From the NCBI GenBank assembly GCA_947478865.1, contig CANJXF010000030.1, forward strand, positions 1 to 50,239: a DNA stretch of 50,239 nt, written 5' to 3'. This DNA is from Verrucomicrobiales bacterium (GTDB lineage Bacteria; Verrucomicrobiota; Verrucomicrobiia; Limisphaerales; CANJXF01). Shown here piece by piece: positions 25,501-34,431 of this stretch; position 1 is the first letter of the stretch; each line of letters begins with the position of its first letter. The notes beneath the pieces were generated by a model. It ran no database searches. It worked only from the letters and a program-made list of their open reading frames with translations, and had not been told where the DNA came from. A program made the translations under genes and the position numbers.

Positions 25501-27378
25501 ATGAACTCTTTGCGAGCAAAAACAGAACCTTACCTGCAAAAGGTCCGGGAGTTTGTCCGCCATAACCTGAAACAAATCTGGGCGATTCGTGAGAAAATAT
25601 TCTTCAGCGAGGAGGCGTTACATCTGGTTCTGGCCGGGGTTGTTGGGGTGATCGGCGGATTTACCAATTTAATTTTCTACAATTGTGTGAGACTCGTCCA
25701 GGCTGTGATTTTCGGACAGGCGCGCGATCCGGTGCGCATGGCCGAGGCGCTGCTCAATTGGCAACGGTTCTTGACCCCAGCCCTAGGCGGGTTGGTCGCC
25801 GGAGGAATTCTTTACTGGGGGCTTCGTTTGGTTGGCAAACAAGGTTCCACCAATTTTCTCGAAGTTGTCGTGGCCGGCGATGGGCGCCTGCCGTTTCGCT
25901 CCGCATTGGTCAGAGGCATTTCTTCCCTGATGAGCATTGCCACCGGTGCGTCGATCGGGCGGGAAGGGGCGATTACTCAGCTCACGGCCATGCTCGCGTC
26001 GAAGTGGGGGCAGCTCGCGCGGTGGCATCCCTATCGACTGCGTTTGCTCGTGGCCTGCGGCGCAGCTTCCGGATTGGCCGCTTCCTACAACGCGCCGATC
26101 GCTGGAGCGGTGTTCGCTGCGCAAATTGTTCTCGGCAATTTTTCAATGAATCTTTTCGCGCCGCTGGTTTTTTCCTCGGTGATTGCTTCGATGCTTTCGC
26201 GAAATTTCTTTGGGATCGCACCCTGGTATTCCATGCCGGGGTTTGAGTTCACAAGCATCGCTCAACTGCCCTGGTTCCTGTTGCTCGGCGCGCTGGCGGG
26301 AGGGCTGGCCGTGCTGTTCATGAAGCTGTTGCGATGGAGCGAGGATTTTTTTTCGCTGCTGAAAATTCCAATCTTCGCCCGACTCGCGTTGGGTGGCGCC
26401 CTGGTCGGTCTGATCGCCGTCTATTTTCCGCAGGTCTGGGGCAACGGCTATTCTGTGGCGAACGACATTCTGCACAACAACTTCGAAGCCAGATTGCTGA
26501 TCGCCATTTTCCTGGCAAAACTTGTGGCGACTGTCCTCTCGATTGGCTCCGGAGCAGTCGGTGGAGTCTTTACTCCAACGCTGTTTCTGGGCGCGGGACT
26601 GGGTGCGTTATTTGGCAAAGCGCTTAACTGGGCCGGTCTCGGGGTGGATCTGCCGATAGGCGTTTTCGCGTTGGTCGGAATGGGAAGCGTGCTTGCCGCG
26701 ACCACGCGTTCTCCGCTTCTGGCCATGATTATGGTTTTTGAATTGTCATTGAACTACTCGCTGATGCCCGCGCTCATGCTTGCCAGCGTGGTCTCAACTT
26801 TGATCGCGCGGCGTTTTCATCCCGATTCAATTTACACCGAGCCACTGCGCCAAAAAGGCGTCACTCTCGAATCGGAAACGATCCGAGCGGGAGCAGCAAC
26901 CGAAGAGACCGTGGGCGACATGATGCAAGCACCGGTGACGCCGGTCTCTGAAACCGCAACGCTTGGTGAAATTGCAAATCGTTTCCTGACCAGCGCAAAT
27001 AATTTTCTGCCGGTGGTGGACGAGAAGTATCGATTATTGGGCGTCGTTGCGTTGCACGATTTGAAAGAGTATCTCAACGCTGGCCAGGAGCTTAACGCCA
27101 TTATCGCTTACGATGTCATGCGCCCCGCACCAACGTGCCTGACCCCAAATCAACGCTTGCTCGACGCGCTGCCGGTGTTGCTGGCGAGTGAACAGCGAAA
27201 CGTTCCAGTGGTAAATACCTTCAAAGAAAACCGCCTGGTTGGATCCTTGGTTCGCGCCGAAGCGTTAGGGTTGCTTTCCGAAGCGATCGCGGCCAGTAGC
27301 GTGGCAGGGAAAACAACCGTCCCGGAGAATTCTAAAGCAACGCCAGCCAGCCCAGTAACGCCGCCACCAGCCAAATAG
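25501..27378 (+). CDS. ClC-type chloride channel/antiporter with CBS domains
   Basis: 625 residues. About ten to twelve membrane helices to residue ~445, then two CBS domains (EETVGDMMQAPVTPVSE and AYDVMRPAPTCLTPNQ) to the C-terminus. Ion-path motifs: GASIGREGAITQLT (usual GREGP; the gating Glu is present, Pro is Ala), and GSGAVGGVFTPTLFLG (GxFxP). ATG 25501 is used; an in-frame TTG at 25453 would add 16 residues. The inner 'GSGIP' site appears as GKQGSTNF, so selectivity may differ from E. coli ClcA. Its last 47 bp overlap the 3' end of the opposite-strand WecA-like gene. Confidence 0.93.
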   Translation: MNSLRAKTEPYLQKVREFVRHNLKQIWAIREKIFFSEEALHLVLAGVVGVIGGFTNLIFYNCVRLVQAVIFGQARDPVRMAEALLNWQRFLTPALGGLVAGGILYWGLRLVGKQGSTNFLEVVVAGDGRLPFRSALVRGISSLMSIATGASIGREGAITQLTAMLASKWGQLARWHPYRLRLLVACGAASGLAASYNAPIAGAVFAAQIVLGNFSMNLFAPLVFSSVIASMLSRNFFGIAPWYSMPGFEFTSIAQLPWFLLLGALAGGLAVLFMKLLRWSEDFFSLLKIPIFARLALGGALVGLIAVYFPQVWGNGYSVANDILHNNFEARLLIAIFLAKLVATVLSIGSGAVGGVFTPTLFLGAGLGALFGKALNWAGLGVDLPIGVFALVGMGSVLAATTRSPLLAMIMVFELSLNYSLMPALMLASVVSTLIARRFHPDSIYTEPLRQKGVTLESETIRAGAATEETVGDMMQAPVTPVSETATLGEIANRFLTSANNFLPVVDEKYRLLGVVALHDLKEYLNAGQELNAIIAYDVMRPAPTCLTPNQRLLDALPVLLASEQRNVPVVNTFKENRLVGSLVRAEALGLLSEAIAASSVAGKTTVPENSKATPASPVTPPPAK

Positions 27379-28306
27379 CGAGGACGGCACGCCGGGGATT
27401 GAAACCCCTTCGCACCAACTGATGCGAAAAATGGTTGTTGTCGCCGACGTAAAAGGGTTTTCCCATTCGCCAGCGCAAAATTACCACCCAGACAAGATCG
27501 GCCAGCGGAACCGCCAGAATTAGAAGGGGTCTGAGCACGGCAAAACTCCTCTGATTTTGAGGGGTATAGAAATGCGGCAGAATCGCGAGAACGGCCAATA
27601 GAAACCCAACCAGATGACTGCCAGCATCTCCGAGAAATGCGGATGCTCTGGGAAAATTTTGCGGCAAAAAACCGAGCAGCGCGCCCGACGTGACAAACGC
27701 GATGATCGCCACGAGATATTGACCGGCGGCGGCGGCGCTCAATCCAAAATACCAGGCACCGATCAGGCCCACGCCGGTGCAAAGACCGTTCATGTTGTCC
27801 ATGAAGTTGAAGGCATTGGTGACAGTTAGAATCCAGAGAATGGTGATGGCGTAACTAAACAAAATGTTGGGGACGAAGAGCGTGATTCTGACACCCGCAG
27901 CCGCAACCAGCAGTGCAATAAAGAATTGCCCGGCGAACTTTTTCTTTGCGCTTAACTCGTGTTTGTCGTCGATCCAGCCGAGGAACAACATTCCAATCGC
28001 GCCGAGAAAGATCGCAGCCAATTCGAGCCCGCGCTTCTCGAGTCCGTAACGGAGTAGCGCGAACGATTTGGCATCGGGCGAGGTGAAGAAGATGAAAACC
28101 GCGGCAGAAATTATTGGGACTGCGATGCCAGTCATGACCGCGAAGCCGCCGGAAAGCGGAACCGGAGTGTGATGAATTTTGCGCTCGCCCGGATCATCCA
28201 CGAGGCCGACACGTAAAAACTCTTTCCGCCACAGAGGCGATGTAAGCCACGTGGTGAGCAGAGCCGCTGCGAATGCGATTAAATAGACGTTAAGTGGAAA
28301 AATCAC
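27332..28306 (-). CDS. WecA/MraY-type undecaprenyl-phosphate sugar-1-phosphate transferase
   Basis: 324 residues, about ten membrane helices. It would move a sugar-1-phosphate from a UDP-sugar onto undecaprenyl phosphate, starting a surface or O-polysaccharide. Family marks: DDPGERKIHHTPVPLSGG, GWIDDKHELSAKKKFAGQ, TNAFNFMDNMNGLC (the family 'NxxNxxDGxxGL', here Met-Asp-Asn-Met-Asn), FLGDAGSHLVGF, and NNHFSHQLVRRGF, the His-rich cytosolic loop. It overlaps the glycosyltransferase gene upstream by ATGA, a sign of translational coupling. It lies downstream of the GT4 and DUF2723 genes in one minus-strand cluster. The sugar cannot be told from sequence. Confidence 0.9.
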   Translation of the reverse strand: MIFPLNVYLIAFAAALLTTWLTSPLWRKEFLRVGLVDDPGERKIHHTPVPLSGGFAVMTGIAVPIISAAVFIFFTSPDAKSFALLRYGLEKRGLELAAIFLGAIGMLFLGWIDDKHELSAKKKFAGQFFIALLVAAAGVRITLFVPNILFSYAITILWILTVTNAFNFMDNMNGLCTGVGLIGAWYFGLSAAAAGQYLVAIIAFVTSGALLGFLPQNFPRASAFLGDAGSHLVGFLLAVLAILPHFYTPQNQRSFAVLRPLLILAVPLADLVWVVILRWRMGKPFYVGDNNHFSHQLVRRGFNPRRAVLAIWLVAALLGWLALL

Positions 28307-29472
28307 GCGGATTGGATGCGTCCGGCCAGTTTAAGGTAGAGTTCGTAAATACTTTCCACCATGCGATCGACTGGAAAAAGTTCTTTCACAATTCGCTGCC
28401 CGCGATCACCTAATTTTTGTCGGAGCTCAGGGCTTTCGGCAAGCTGGATCAGTTTCTCAGCTACGGATGCAGTGTCTCCGGGTTGAATCAAAAATCCAGT
28501 TTCGCCAGTGATGCAAATTTCCCTGGCGCCGTCGCAATCGTAGGCAACGATTGGCTTTGCGGCGGCGAGCGCCTGTGGCAACGCGCGCGGCAAGCCCTCA
28601 CGAAGCGAGAGATGAACCAGCGCATCCATGATGCCGACATGACGCGGCACTTCGCCGGGGGGAACCAGTCCAGTGAAGATAAATTGTTTTTCCAAACCCA
28701 AGGTGCGCGCTTGAAACTCGAAACGCTGCCGCCACTTGCCGTCGCCGACCAAAAGAAATTTTATTTGCGGACAGCGTGCCACCAGTCCGGGCGCAATCGA
28801 GAATAGGTCGTCATGGCCTTTCAGTTCGAAAAGCCGGGCGATCTTTCCAACGACAAAATCGTTCGGCGCGATCCCCAGTTTCTGGCGCAAAGACAGGTCG
28901 TTCGATGCGGATAAAAATGGATCCAGATCGAAGCCGCTGAAAATCCGGGTGTAATGCTCGGGCTGGTCAATGTTTGCCGCGAGATACTGTTCGGTCATCG
29001 CGTTCGCCACCGAAATGAAATGGGTGGTGAATTTTGCGGTGTATTGCTCTGCGGAGCGGAAAATGAAGTTGGCTAAATTATTTTGAAACGGTCCAAAGGA
29101 AGGTCCGTGAATGGTGTGCAAGATCAACGGCACTCCCGCACGATGCGCCGCGATGCGCCCAAGGACTCCGGCTTTTCCGCTGTGGGTATGAACGATATCA
29201 GGTTTGGTGTTTTTGAAAATTCGCGTGAGGCGAGAAAGCGCTCGCCAATCTTTGGGCAGATCGACCGGACGAACCAAATCGGGAACAATCGTGAGCAGGT
29301 TGGGCATCCGGGCGAAAGCGGTTTCCAGGGAACCTTCCGGTCCGGGCGGCGTTGGACCGGAGATCAAATCCACCTGCAAATCTTTTTTGCGCTGCAAACC
29401 GAGAACGGTTGACACCGTATTTTCCTGCGCGCCGCCAACGATTAATCGAGTGATGACGTGAGTGACACGCAT
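28303..29472 (-). CDS. Family 4 (GT-B) glycosyltransferase
   Basis: 389 residues. N-terminal acceptor-side motif HTHSGKAGVLGRIAAHRAG and LHTIHGPSFGPFQNN, as in EpsF/Cap1E-like enzymes. The donor side has VGKIARLFELKGHDDL, then SLREGLPRALPQALAAAKPI with the conserved Glu-x7-Glu-type region, and ending GETGFLIQPGDT. Cytosolic face of the membrane, acting on a lipid-linked or surface glycan. It is 5 bp downstream of the DUF2723 gene and overlaps the WecA-like gene by 4 bp, so the three are probably one operon making a surface glycan. Confidence 0.93.
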   Translation of the reverse strand: MRVTHVITRLIVGGAQENTVSTVLGLQRKKDLQVDLISGPTPPGPEGSLETAFARMPNLLTIVPDLVRPVDLPKDWRALSRLTRIFKNTKPDIVHTHSGKAGVLGRIAAHRAGVPLILHTIHGPSFGPFQNNLANFIFRSAEQYTAKFTTHFISVANAMTEQYLAANIDQPEHYTRIFSGFDLDPFLSASNDLSLRQKLGIAPNDFVVGKIARLFELKGHDDLFSIAPGLVARCPQIKFLLVGDGKWRQRFEFQARTLGLEKQFIFTGLVPPGEVPRHVGIMDALVHLSLREGLPRALPQALAAAKPIVAYDCDGAREICITGETGFLIQPGDTASVAEKLIQLAESPELRQKLGDRGQRIVKELFPVDRMVESIYELYLKLAGRIQSA

Positions 29473-29477
29473 CCGGC

Positions 29478-32357
29478 TTAGCTTTTCTCGTTCTCCAAAG
29501 CTTTTAAACGCTTCTGAACTTCGATGGCCTCGGCGCCGCCAGCGGGCGCGTATTTTAGGTAGATTTTGTAGTTTTTAATGGCTGCAGCGCGGTCTTTTTT
29601 CCGCTCCGCAACCTGAGCCAGTCCGTAATAAATCTGATAAGTGTTCTTTGGCGCGACTTCAAGGAGCGCATTATAATCGCGTTTGGAATCGTCCAGCTTG
29701 CCGCTCTGGAGGTTGGCAATCGCCCGGTTGAGCAGTGCAGACTGGTTGTCCGGCTGTAGTTTCAAGAGTTGATCTAATGACGTGACCGCCTCGCTGAATT
29801 GGCCGAGTTGCATATTCAAAACCGCTTTGATGAACAGCGCACGCGTGCTTTGGGGGGAGATTTGCAACTGCTTTTGCACCGTCTTGAGCGCATTGGTGTA
29901 TTGGCGCGTGTCCAAATAGAGCTGTGTCAAAATACCGAGCCGATTTTCATCCTTTGGATTCGCCTGCACTGAGGCTGTTACGATTTTCTCCGCCGTGGGC
30001 AAATCGTTTTTTGCCAGGTGCGCCAGTGATTCAACTCGCAACAATTCGAGCTCGGCATTGGTGGTCAATACTGAAGTTTTCTGAGTGTCACGGAGTTGAT
30101 GCACCATTTTGAGCGCTTCGTCAGGCTGCTGAAGTTCAATCATGCTCTTGGCGAGGAACAGGCGGGCCTCAATGCTTTTTGGGGTGAGTTCCAGAGCGCG
30201 CGTAAATAGTTGCACCGACTGACGGAGATTTCCGCCGCGAGCGAGGATTTCTCCCAGGCGGAGGCAAAAATTAGGCTCATCGAAAGGGCCGTTCCAAGTC
30301 AGAGCTGTGGGCAAATCCGGAAACTGGCCAAGCTTTTTTTCCAATTCTTCATCTGCTTTCACGGGGCGAATTTCGCCTTTGCGAAGGTTCGCATTGAACT
30401 GCTGGTTAATGTGAGCAGCCACGTTGTCGGGGTTGAGCTTGATCGCGTCAGCGAAAGCGCGATTGGCTTCGTCGAGCCGTTTTGCTTTTTGCAGTTCCAC
30501 TCCCCAATAATCCAGCGCGCGCGAAGCGTAGCTGCCGACAGCTTTGGCTTCGGCGCTAGTGGCGAGGAACGGTGAAATTGCGGGCACAAAATCCTTCTGG
30601 AACGCCGCCCAAAACGTTTGGTTTTCAGCCAGTTTTGCGGTGGTCATTGCCGGAGCCAGCCAACTGTTGGTTGGATAGATCTTCATTTCATAAACCAACT
30701 TGTGCGGCATCGGATAAAAGCGTTCGAAATAATAACCGAAGCTCGGGTGCAGATAAAATATCTGCCGGGTTTTGCTGAGTGCATCAAGGCGCTGGATCAA
30801 CTCAATGTCGGAGACGCGATTTGTCGGGTTCGATTCCGGCCAATCCTTCGCGTTCTGTTTGTGAAGATATTTTTGATATTCCGGAAACGGAAGTGACGCG
30901 GTTTCAAGAAAGATATTATCCGACGTTTTTCCCATTTGCGTGTAAGCGGCCTTGACCAGAAGAAGTCGGGTCGGATCGTCGCTCAAAATAACGGCGTTGT
31001 TCGCTGGTAATGATTCAGCGGTTAACTTGGAAAACTGATTCAGGAGAGAGCCATTGTTGGCCTGTAGAAGCGGATAGTTCTTTCGCGCCAGCGTAATGGG
31101 AACACCGATTGCGGTAATGGCCGTGGCGATCAGGACGAGGAGGTTAATCGATTTAATTAGACTTGAGGAGCGCGCCCACTTTTGCGCTGGTTCGCGGCCA
31201 AAAACCAGCATGGCGTAACCAATAAAGTATCCAACGGTCAACGCGGTCAAATAGTAGAAGCTTAGAAATGGCAAAAGCTCGAATCCAAGAAAACGCGGGC
31301 TGAATTTGGGATCGAAAAATATCCAGAGTCCAATCGCGAGAAAACCTAGGTGCATTACCCGGAACATCAGGGCGGTGATGGTGGTGCCGACGTGACTGAG
31401 ATCACCACGGAATGAAGGCCAGCGAATGCCGATCATCACCAGCGGCAACAACGAGGTCAGCGAGATCATGAACAAATGGGACCGCAGCGAGGTTGCGTAG
31501 ACAAATGGCAGGTTGAACAAGTAGCTCTTTTGATAGCGCAGGTGATCTTTCAAAACGGACCAGAACGTTGCGCCTGGATCCGCGGAGAAAATGGCCAGCA
31601 ACGGAAAGACCAAATAGAGGAAAAGTCCGATGGCTCCAAAAACCGCGAGGCGTGAAACAAAACGGAAGTCGAAAAAGCTTTTTCCCTTGATCCAAATGAG
31701 TGCGACTAGAAACAGCGGAAAAAATCCGATCATGGCCCAGTTGTTGGTAATGCCGAGTCCGTAAACCAAGGCGAATTTCCCGATCCAGCCTTCGCGCTGG
31801 GAAATCCGATATTCCAGCAGGCAGCGGATAACGTAAGCAAACAGGAGCAAGTCGAGCATCTCACCGGTCGCGGCGATCGCGTTTTCCCAGAAAGTAAATT
31901 GCAATCCGCACACCAACACTGCGGCGAGCGGCGGCAGCCAGGCGTAGGGAACGGAATTGAAAAGGCTGCCGGATTCGCGCTGGCGTTGTTCACGGGTCCG
32001 GTCGTGCGGCAAGATTGAAACAGAACGAGCAAGCAACGCCAGGGTGAGCGCCGCGCACAATGCCGAAAAGAAATTCAGAGCGACCAGTTGCGACGTTCCT
32101 GAAAGCCATTGAAACGGGTAGGTTGCGATCGAGTGCAGCGGGGCAATCGCGCTCGGGCGCCAGGCGAGATTTCCTGGATGCCAATCCCATCCCGCGATTT
32201 TCGCAACCACTGGCAAGCTCTTGAGCGTGACCCAGTGACTTAGGGTGAAAAGATAAACCAGCAAGATTCCGCCCGCGATTATCCAAGGAAGAAATCGGGA
32301 TGCGAAGCTGGTTTGGTTTTGTTCACCAGGGAGGTTTTCCGTTTGTTCTGTCGTCAT
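29478..32357 (-). CDS. DUF2723 membrane protein with C-terminal TPR array
   Basis: 959 residues. About a dozen membrane helices over residues 20-430, beginning LPWIIAGGILLVYLFTLS and including WHPGNLAWRPSAIAPLHSI, with the pattern of DUF2723, which resembles GT-C glycosyltransferases that use lipid-linked sugars. From ~610 to the end are TPR repeats (AHINQQFNANLRKGEI, ELTPKSIEARLFLAKSMIE, LGILTQLYLDTRQYTNALKT, IYYGLAQVAERKKDRAAAIK). This pairing suggests a protein- or polymer-glycosylating enzyme with a protein-binding tail, but the activity is not proven. It is the first of the three-gene glycan cluster, 55 bp after the methyltransferase. Confidence 0.85.
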   Translation of the reverse strand: MTTEQTENLPGEQNQTSFASRFLPWIIAGGILLVYLFTLSHWVTLKSLPVVAKIAGWDWHPGNLAWRPSAIAPLHSIATYPFQWLSGTSQLVALNFFSALCAALTLALLARSVSILPHDRTREQRQRESGSLFNSVPYAWLPPLAAVLVCGLQFTFWENAIAATGEMLDLLLFAYVIRCLLEYRISQREGWIGKFALVYGLGITNNWAMIGFFPLFLVALIWIKGKSFFDFRFVSRLAVFGAIGLFLYLVFPLLAIFSADPGATFWSVLKDHLRYQKSYLFNLPFVYATSLRSHLFMISLTSLLPLVMIGIRWPSFRGDLSHVGTTITALMFRVMHLGFLAIGLWIFFDPKFSPRFLGFELLPFLSFYYLTALTVGYFIGYAMLVFGREPAQKWARSSSLIKSINLLVLIATAITAIGVPITLARKNYPLLQANNGSLLNQFSKLTAESLPANNAVILSDDPTRLLLVKAAYTQMGKTSDNIFLETASLPFPEYQKYLHKQNAKDWPESNPTNRVSDIELIQRLDALSKTRQIFYLHPSFGYYFERFYPMPHKLVYEMKIYPTNSWLAPAMTTAKLAENQTFWAAFQKDFVPAISPFLATSAEAKAVGSYASRALDYWGVELQKAKRLDEANRAFADAIKLNPDNVAAHINQQFNANLRKGEIRPVKADEELEKKLGQFPDLPTALTWNGPFDEPNFCLRLGEILARGGNLRQSVQLFTRALELTPKSIEARLFLAKSMIELQQPDEALKMVHQLRDTQKTSVLTTNAELELLRVESLAHLAKNDLPTAEKIVTASVQANPKDENRLGILTQLYLDTRQYTNALKTVQKQLQISPQSTRALFIKAVLNMQLGQFSEAVTSLDQLLKLQPDNQSALLNRAIANLQSGKLDDSKRDYNALLEVAPKNTYQIYYGLAQVAERKKDRAAAIKNYKIYLKYAPAGGAEAIEVQKRLKALENEKS

Positions 32358-32412
32358 TGCTTATTCTAGTTGAATCGATGGTCGAAATGTTGGCAAGCCT
32401 TTGCGCGGTGGT

Positions 32413-33543
32413 TCAGATCGCGCGCAAGTCAGCTACGCATTCAACGTGTTGTGTTTGCGGGAACATATCGAGCGGGACAACTTTCGCCAGTTTAAAGACA
32501 CCGTTTGCGCAGAGAACGTTCAAGTCGCGCGCCAATGTTGCGGGATGACAGGAAACGTAAATGATTTGCGATGGCCGAACTCTTTCCAGCAACTGCATGG
32601 TCTCGGGCGGGCAACCGGTTCGCGGCGGATCGAGAATAATCGTCGTGGCACCTCGATCATATCGCCCGATCAATCCGGGCAATAATTCTTCCGTGCGACC
32701 GCCTAAAAACTCTCCGTTGGCCAGGCCGCGTTTCTCCGCGTTTTTTCGCGCCGCGCTGATTGCCGGCATATCCACTTCAATTCCGACAAAGCGCTCAACA
32801 AGGTCGCCGAGCTCGACGCTGAAAAATCCAACGCCGCAATAGGTGTCGATGAGAAAGCGCGATTTGCTGTCGCGCAGTCGTTCGCGCACGGCTTCAACCA
32901 GTTTTGGCAACAGGAAAAAGTTGTTCTGAAAAAACGAATCGCGCGGCAGCTCCCATCCTTCCGGAGGAACGCGCAAAACGACTTTCAATCCACCCTTGGG
33001 CGGAGGGTTTTTGCGCACGTGCTGAATCTGCTGGTTCAAGGCGGGTTCCGCGATTTTGCATTCCTCGATGTCAACGACGAGTCGGCTTTCGGCGCGAATG
33101 AATCCGATGTTCAACCCTTGCTTAAATTTATCCCACTGGCTGCGAATCATGATCCGGTTTCGATAGCCGTAAGGCTGCGGGCAGCCGATCACGGGATCAA
33201 TCAGCGCTTCCGAAAATTTTCCGACGCGGCAAAACAGATCGACGATTTGCTTGTGTTTAATGCGAAGCTGCGCCGGGTAATCAATGTGTTGATATTGGCA
33301 TCCGCCGCAATCGCCGAAATAGCGGCACGGGGGGGTGACCCGCTCCGGCGACGGCGTGATCACCTTGAGCAATTTCGCTCTGGCGAATCGCTTTTTGACT
33401 TCGGTGACTTCGGCTTCCACGACCTCGCCGACCATGACGAACGGAATGAAAACGACAAACTCCTCTAGTCGCGCCACTCCTTCGCCGCCAAAGGCGATGT
33501 CTGAGATTGTGACTGAAATTTTGGAGCCGGGAACTAAATCCAT
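32413..33543 (-). CDS. RlmD/TrmA-type RNA (uracil-C5) methyltransferase
   Basis: 376 residues. N-terminal TRAM domain (1-60, IAFGGEGVARLEEFVVFIPF). Iron-sulfur cysteines Cys73, Cys79, Cys82 (PPCRYFGDCGGCQYQH) and Cys162 (DIEECKI). SAM-binding DTYCGVGFFSVEL (~233-245), LDPPRTGCPPE, then catalytic YVSCHPATLARDLNVL with Cys332 and DMFPQTQHVECVADL with Glu368. This is the signature of enzymes that make m5U in 23S rRNA or tRNA; which site cannot be told. It lies 55 bp before the surface-glycan cluster and may share its promoter, though the functions are unrelated. Confidence 0.95.
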   Translation of the reverse strand: MDLVPGSKISVTISDIAFGGEGVARLEEFVVFIPFVMVGEVVEAEVTEVKKRFARAKLLKVITPSPERVTPPCRYFGDCGGCQYQHIDYPAQLRIKHKQIVDLFCRVGKFSEALIDPVIGCPQPYGYRNRIMIRSQWDKFKQGLNIGFIRAESRLVVDIEECKIAEPALNQQIQHVRKNPPPKGGLKVVLRVPPEGWELPRDSFFQNNFFLLPKLVEAVRERLRDSKSRFLIDTYCGVGFFSVELGDLVERFVGIEVDMPAISAARKNAEKRGLANGEFLGGRTEELLPGLIGRYDRGATTIILDPPRTGCPPETMQLLERVRPSQIIYVSCHPATLARDLNVLCANGVFKLAKVVPLDMFPQTQHVECVADLRAI

Positions 33544-33613
33544 CAGAGGAACTTACGGGTGTGTGAGGAAGTGGAAAAGTTTTTTGTCATAATAGTAATC
33601 TAATGCAAGTGGG

Positions 33614-34075
33614 CTACTGAATGCACCAAGGCAGGTGATCAAGCATCCATTCCGAACGACGTCCGTTGATCACACGCCTTTGCATAAATTCGCCGTAGTC
33701 GGAAATAGTAATTCCAACCCATGAAACACTCAGTCTTACTGGTGGGTAGGTCTTTCCGTTTGAGTCTGTGGGTAACCAAAACCATCCGTCTTTCGTTTTG
33801 AAGTATGTGCCTTCTGGGTTCCGATGCATGGGTTTCCCGAGCTTGCCATCACTAACAAATGAAACTTTACCGTTGGCAAACTCATAATAGTAATCGCCAG
33901 TAAGAGCTATTTTATAGCTGGCAATATAACGCCCGTCTGGCGACTGCGGCTTCGTAGCAAATAGAATTGAGGAAAATGCCGCGAGCAGGATGCAAAAAAG
34001 CCAAAAGAATGCTTTCCGACGAGAAACGGGTGCGAGCGTGCCGCCAGGGTTAGACACCTCCATATTAGGCGTCAT
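33614..34075 (-). CDS. Small single-pass membrane protein, unknown
   Basis: 153 residues from ATG 34075, which overlaps the stop of the upstream gene (ATGA at 34075-34072), a sign of coupling. One membrane helix near residues 22-42 (AFFWLFCILLAAFSSILF), then an extracytoplasmic domain with aromatic-rich strands (YIASYKIALTGDYYYEFANG, KTKDGWFWLPTDSNGK). It is clearly A+T-richer than the surrounding core genes. I do not recognise the family. The next gene upstream is a pseudopilin-like protein, so an envelope role is plausible. Confidence 0.6.
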   Translation of the reverse strand: MTPNMEVSNPGGTLAPVSRRKAFFWLFCILLAAFSSILFATKPQSPDGRYIASYKIALTGDYYYEFANGKVSFVSDGKLGKPMHRNPEGTYFKTKDGWFWLPTDSNGKTYPPVRLSVSWVGITISDYGEFMQRRVINGRRSEWMLDHLPWCIQ

Positions 34076-34431
34076 GGTAGTGAATGATATGGTCCACCAA
34101 TCGAACATCTTGGATACTCACCACATTTTTCCAAAGTGTAGATTCCTCCGTTAGGGCAAATAGGTCTGTTGTTCGTCCATCTTTCACGACTGAAAGAATC
34201 TTTAAGCTCACTCATCAAATCATTCCAAGTCGGGGTATCGTTAGTGGTTTTATTTTCCGACCAAGTCCAATGGTCTTTTATTTCTCTAATTATTTTCAGA
34301 TGGATATTGCACTGCGGATAGGCTCCGCTTCCCCAAGTAGACTTCGGTTTGCGGAAGAAATGAATGCCCAAAGCCACCATAAGGACAGGCATAATCAAAA
34401 TGATTAAGCTTAATTTCCTCTGCGTTTTCAC
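34072..34431 (-). CDS. Short pseudopilin-like protein (GspG-type fragment)
   Basis: 119 residues from a GTG that overlaps the DUF3500 stop (GTGA at 34431-34428). N-terminus MKTQRKLSLIILIMPVLMVA is a basic start plus a hydrophobic helix but lacks the Gly-Phe-Thr-Leu-x-Glu prepilin-peptidase site. The rest is a typical verrucomicrobial pseudopilin end: CNIHLKIIREIKDHW, DTPTWNDLM, and CPNGGIYTLEKCGEYPRC. The missing cleavage motif means it may not enter a type II secretion pilus. A+T-rich like the next gene; the two probably arrived together. Confidence 0.65.
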   Translation of the reverse strand: MKTQRKLSLIILIMPVLMVALGIHFFRKPKSTWGSGAYPQCNIHLKIIREIKDHWTWSENKTTNDTPTWNDLMSELKDSFSRERWTNNRPICPNGGIYTLEKCGEYPRCSIGGPYHSLP

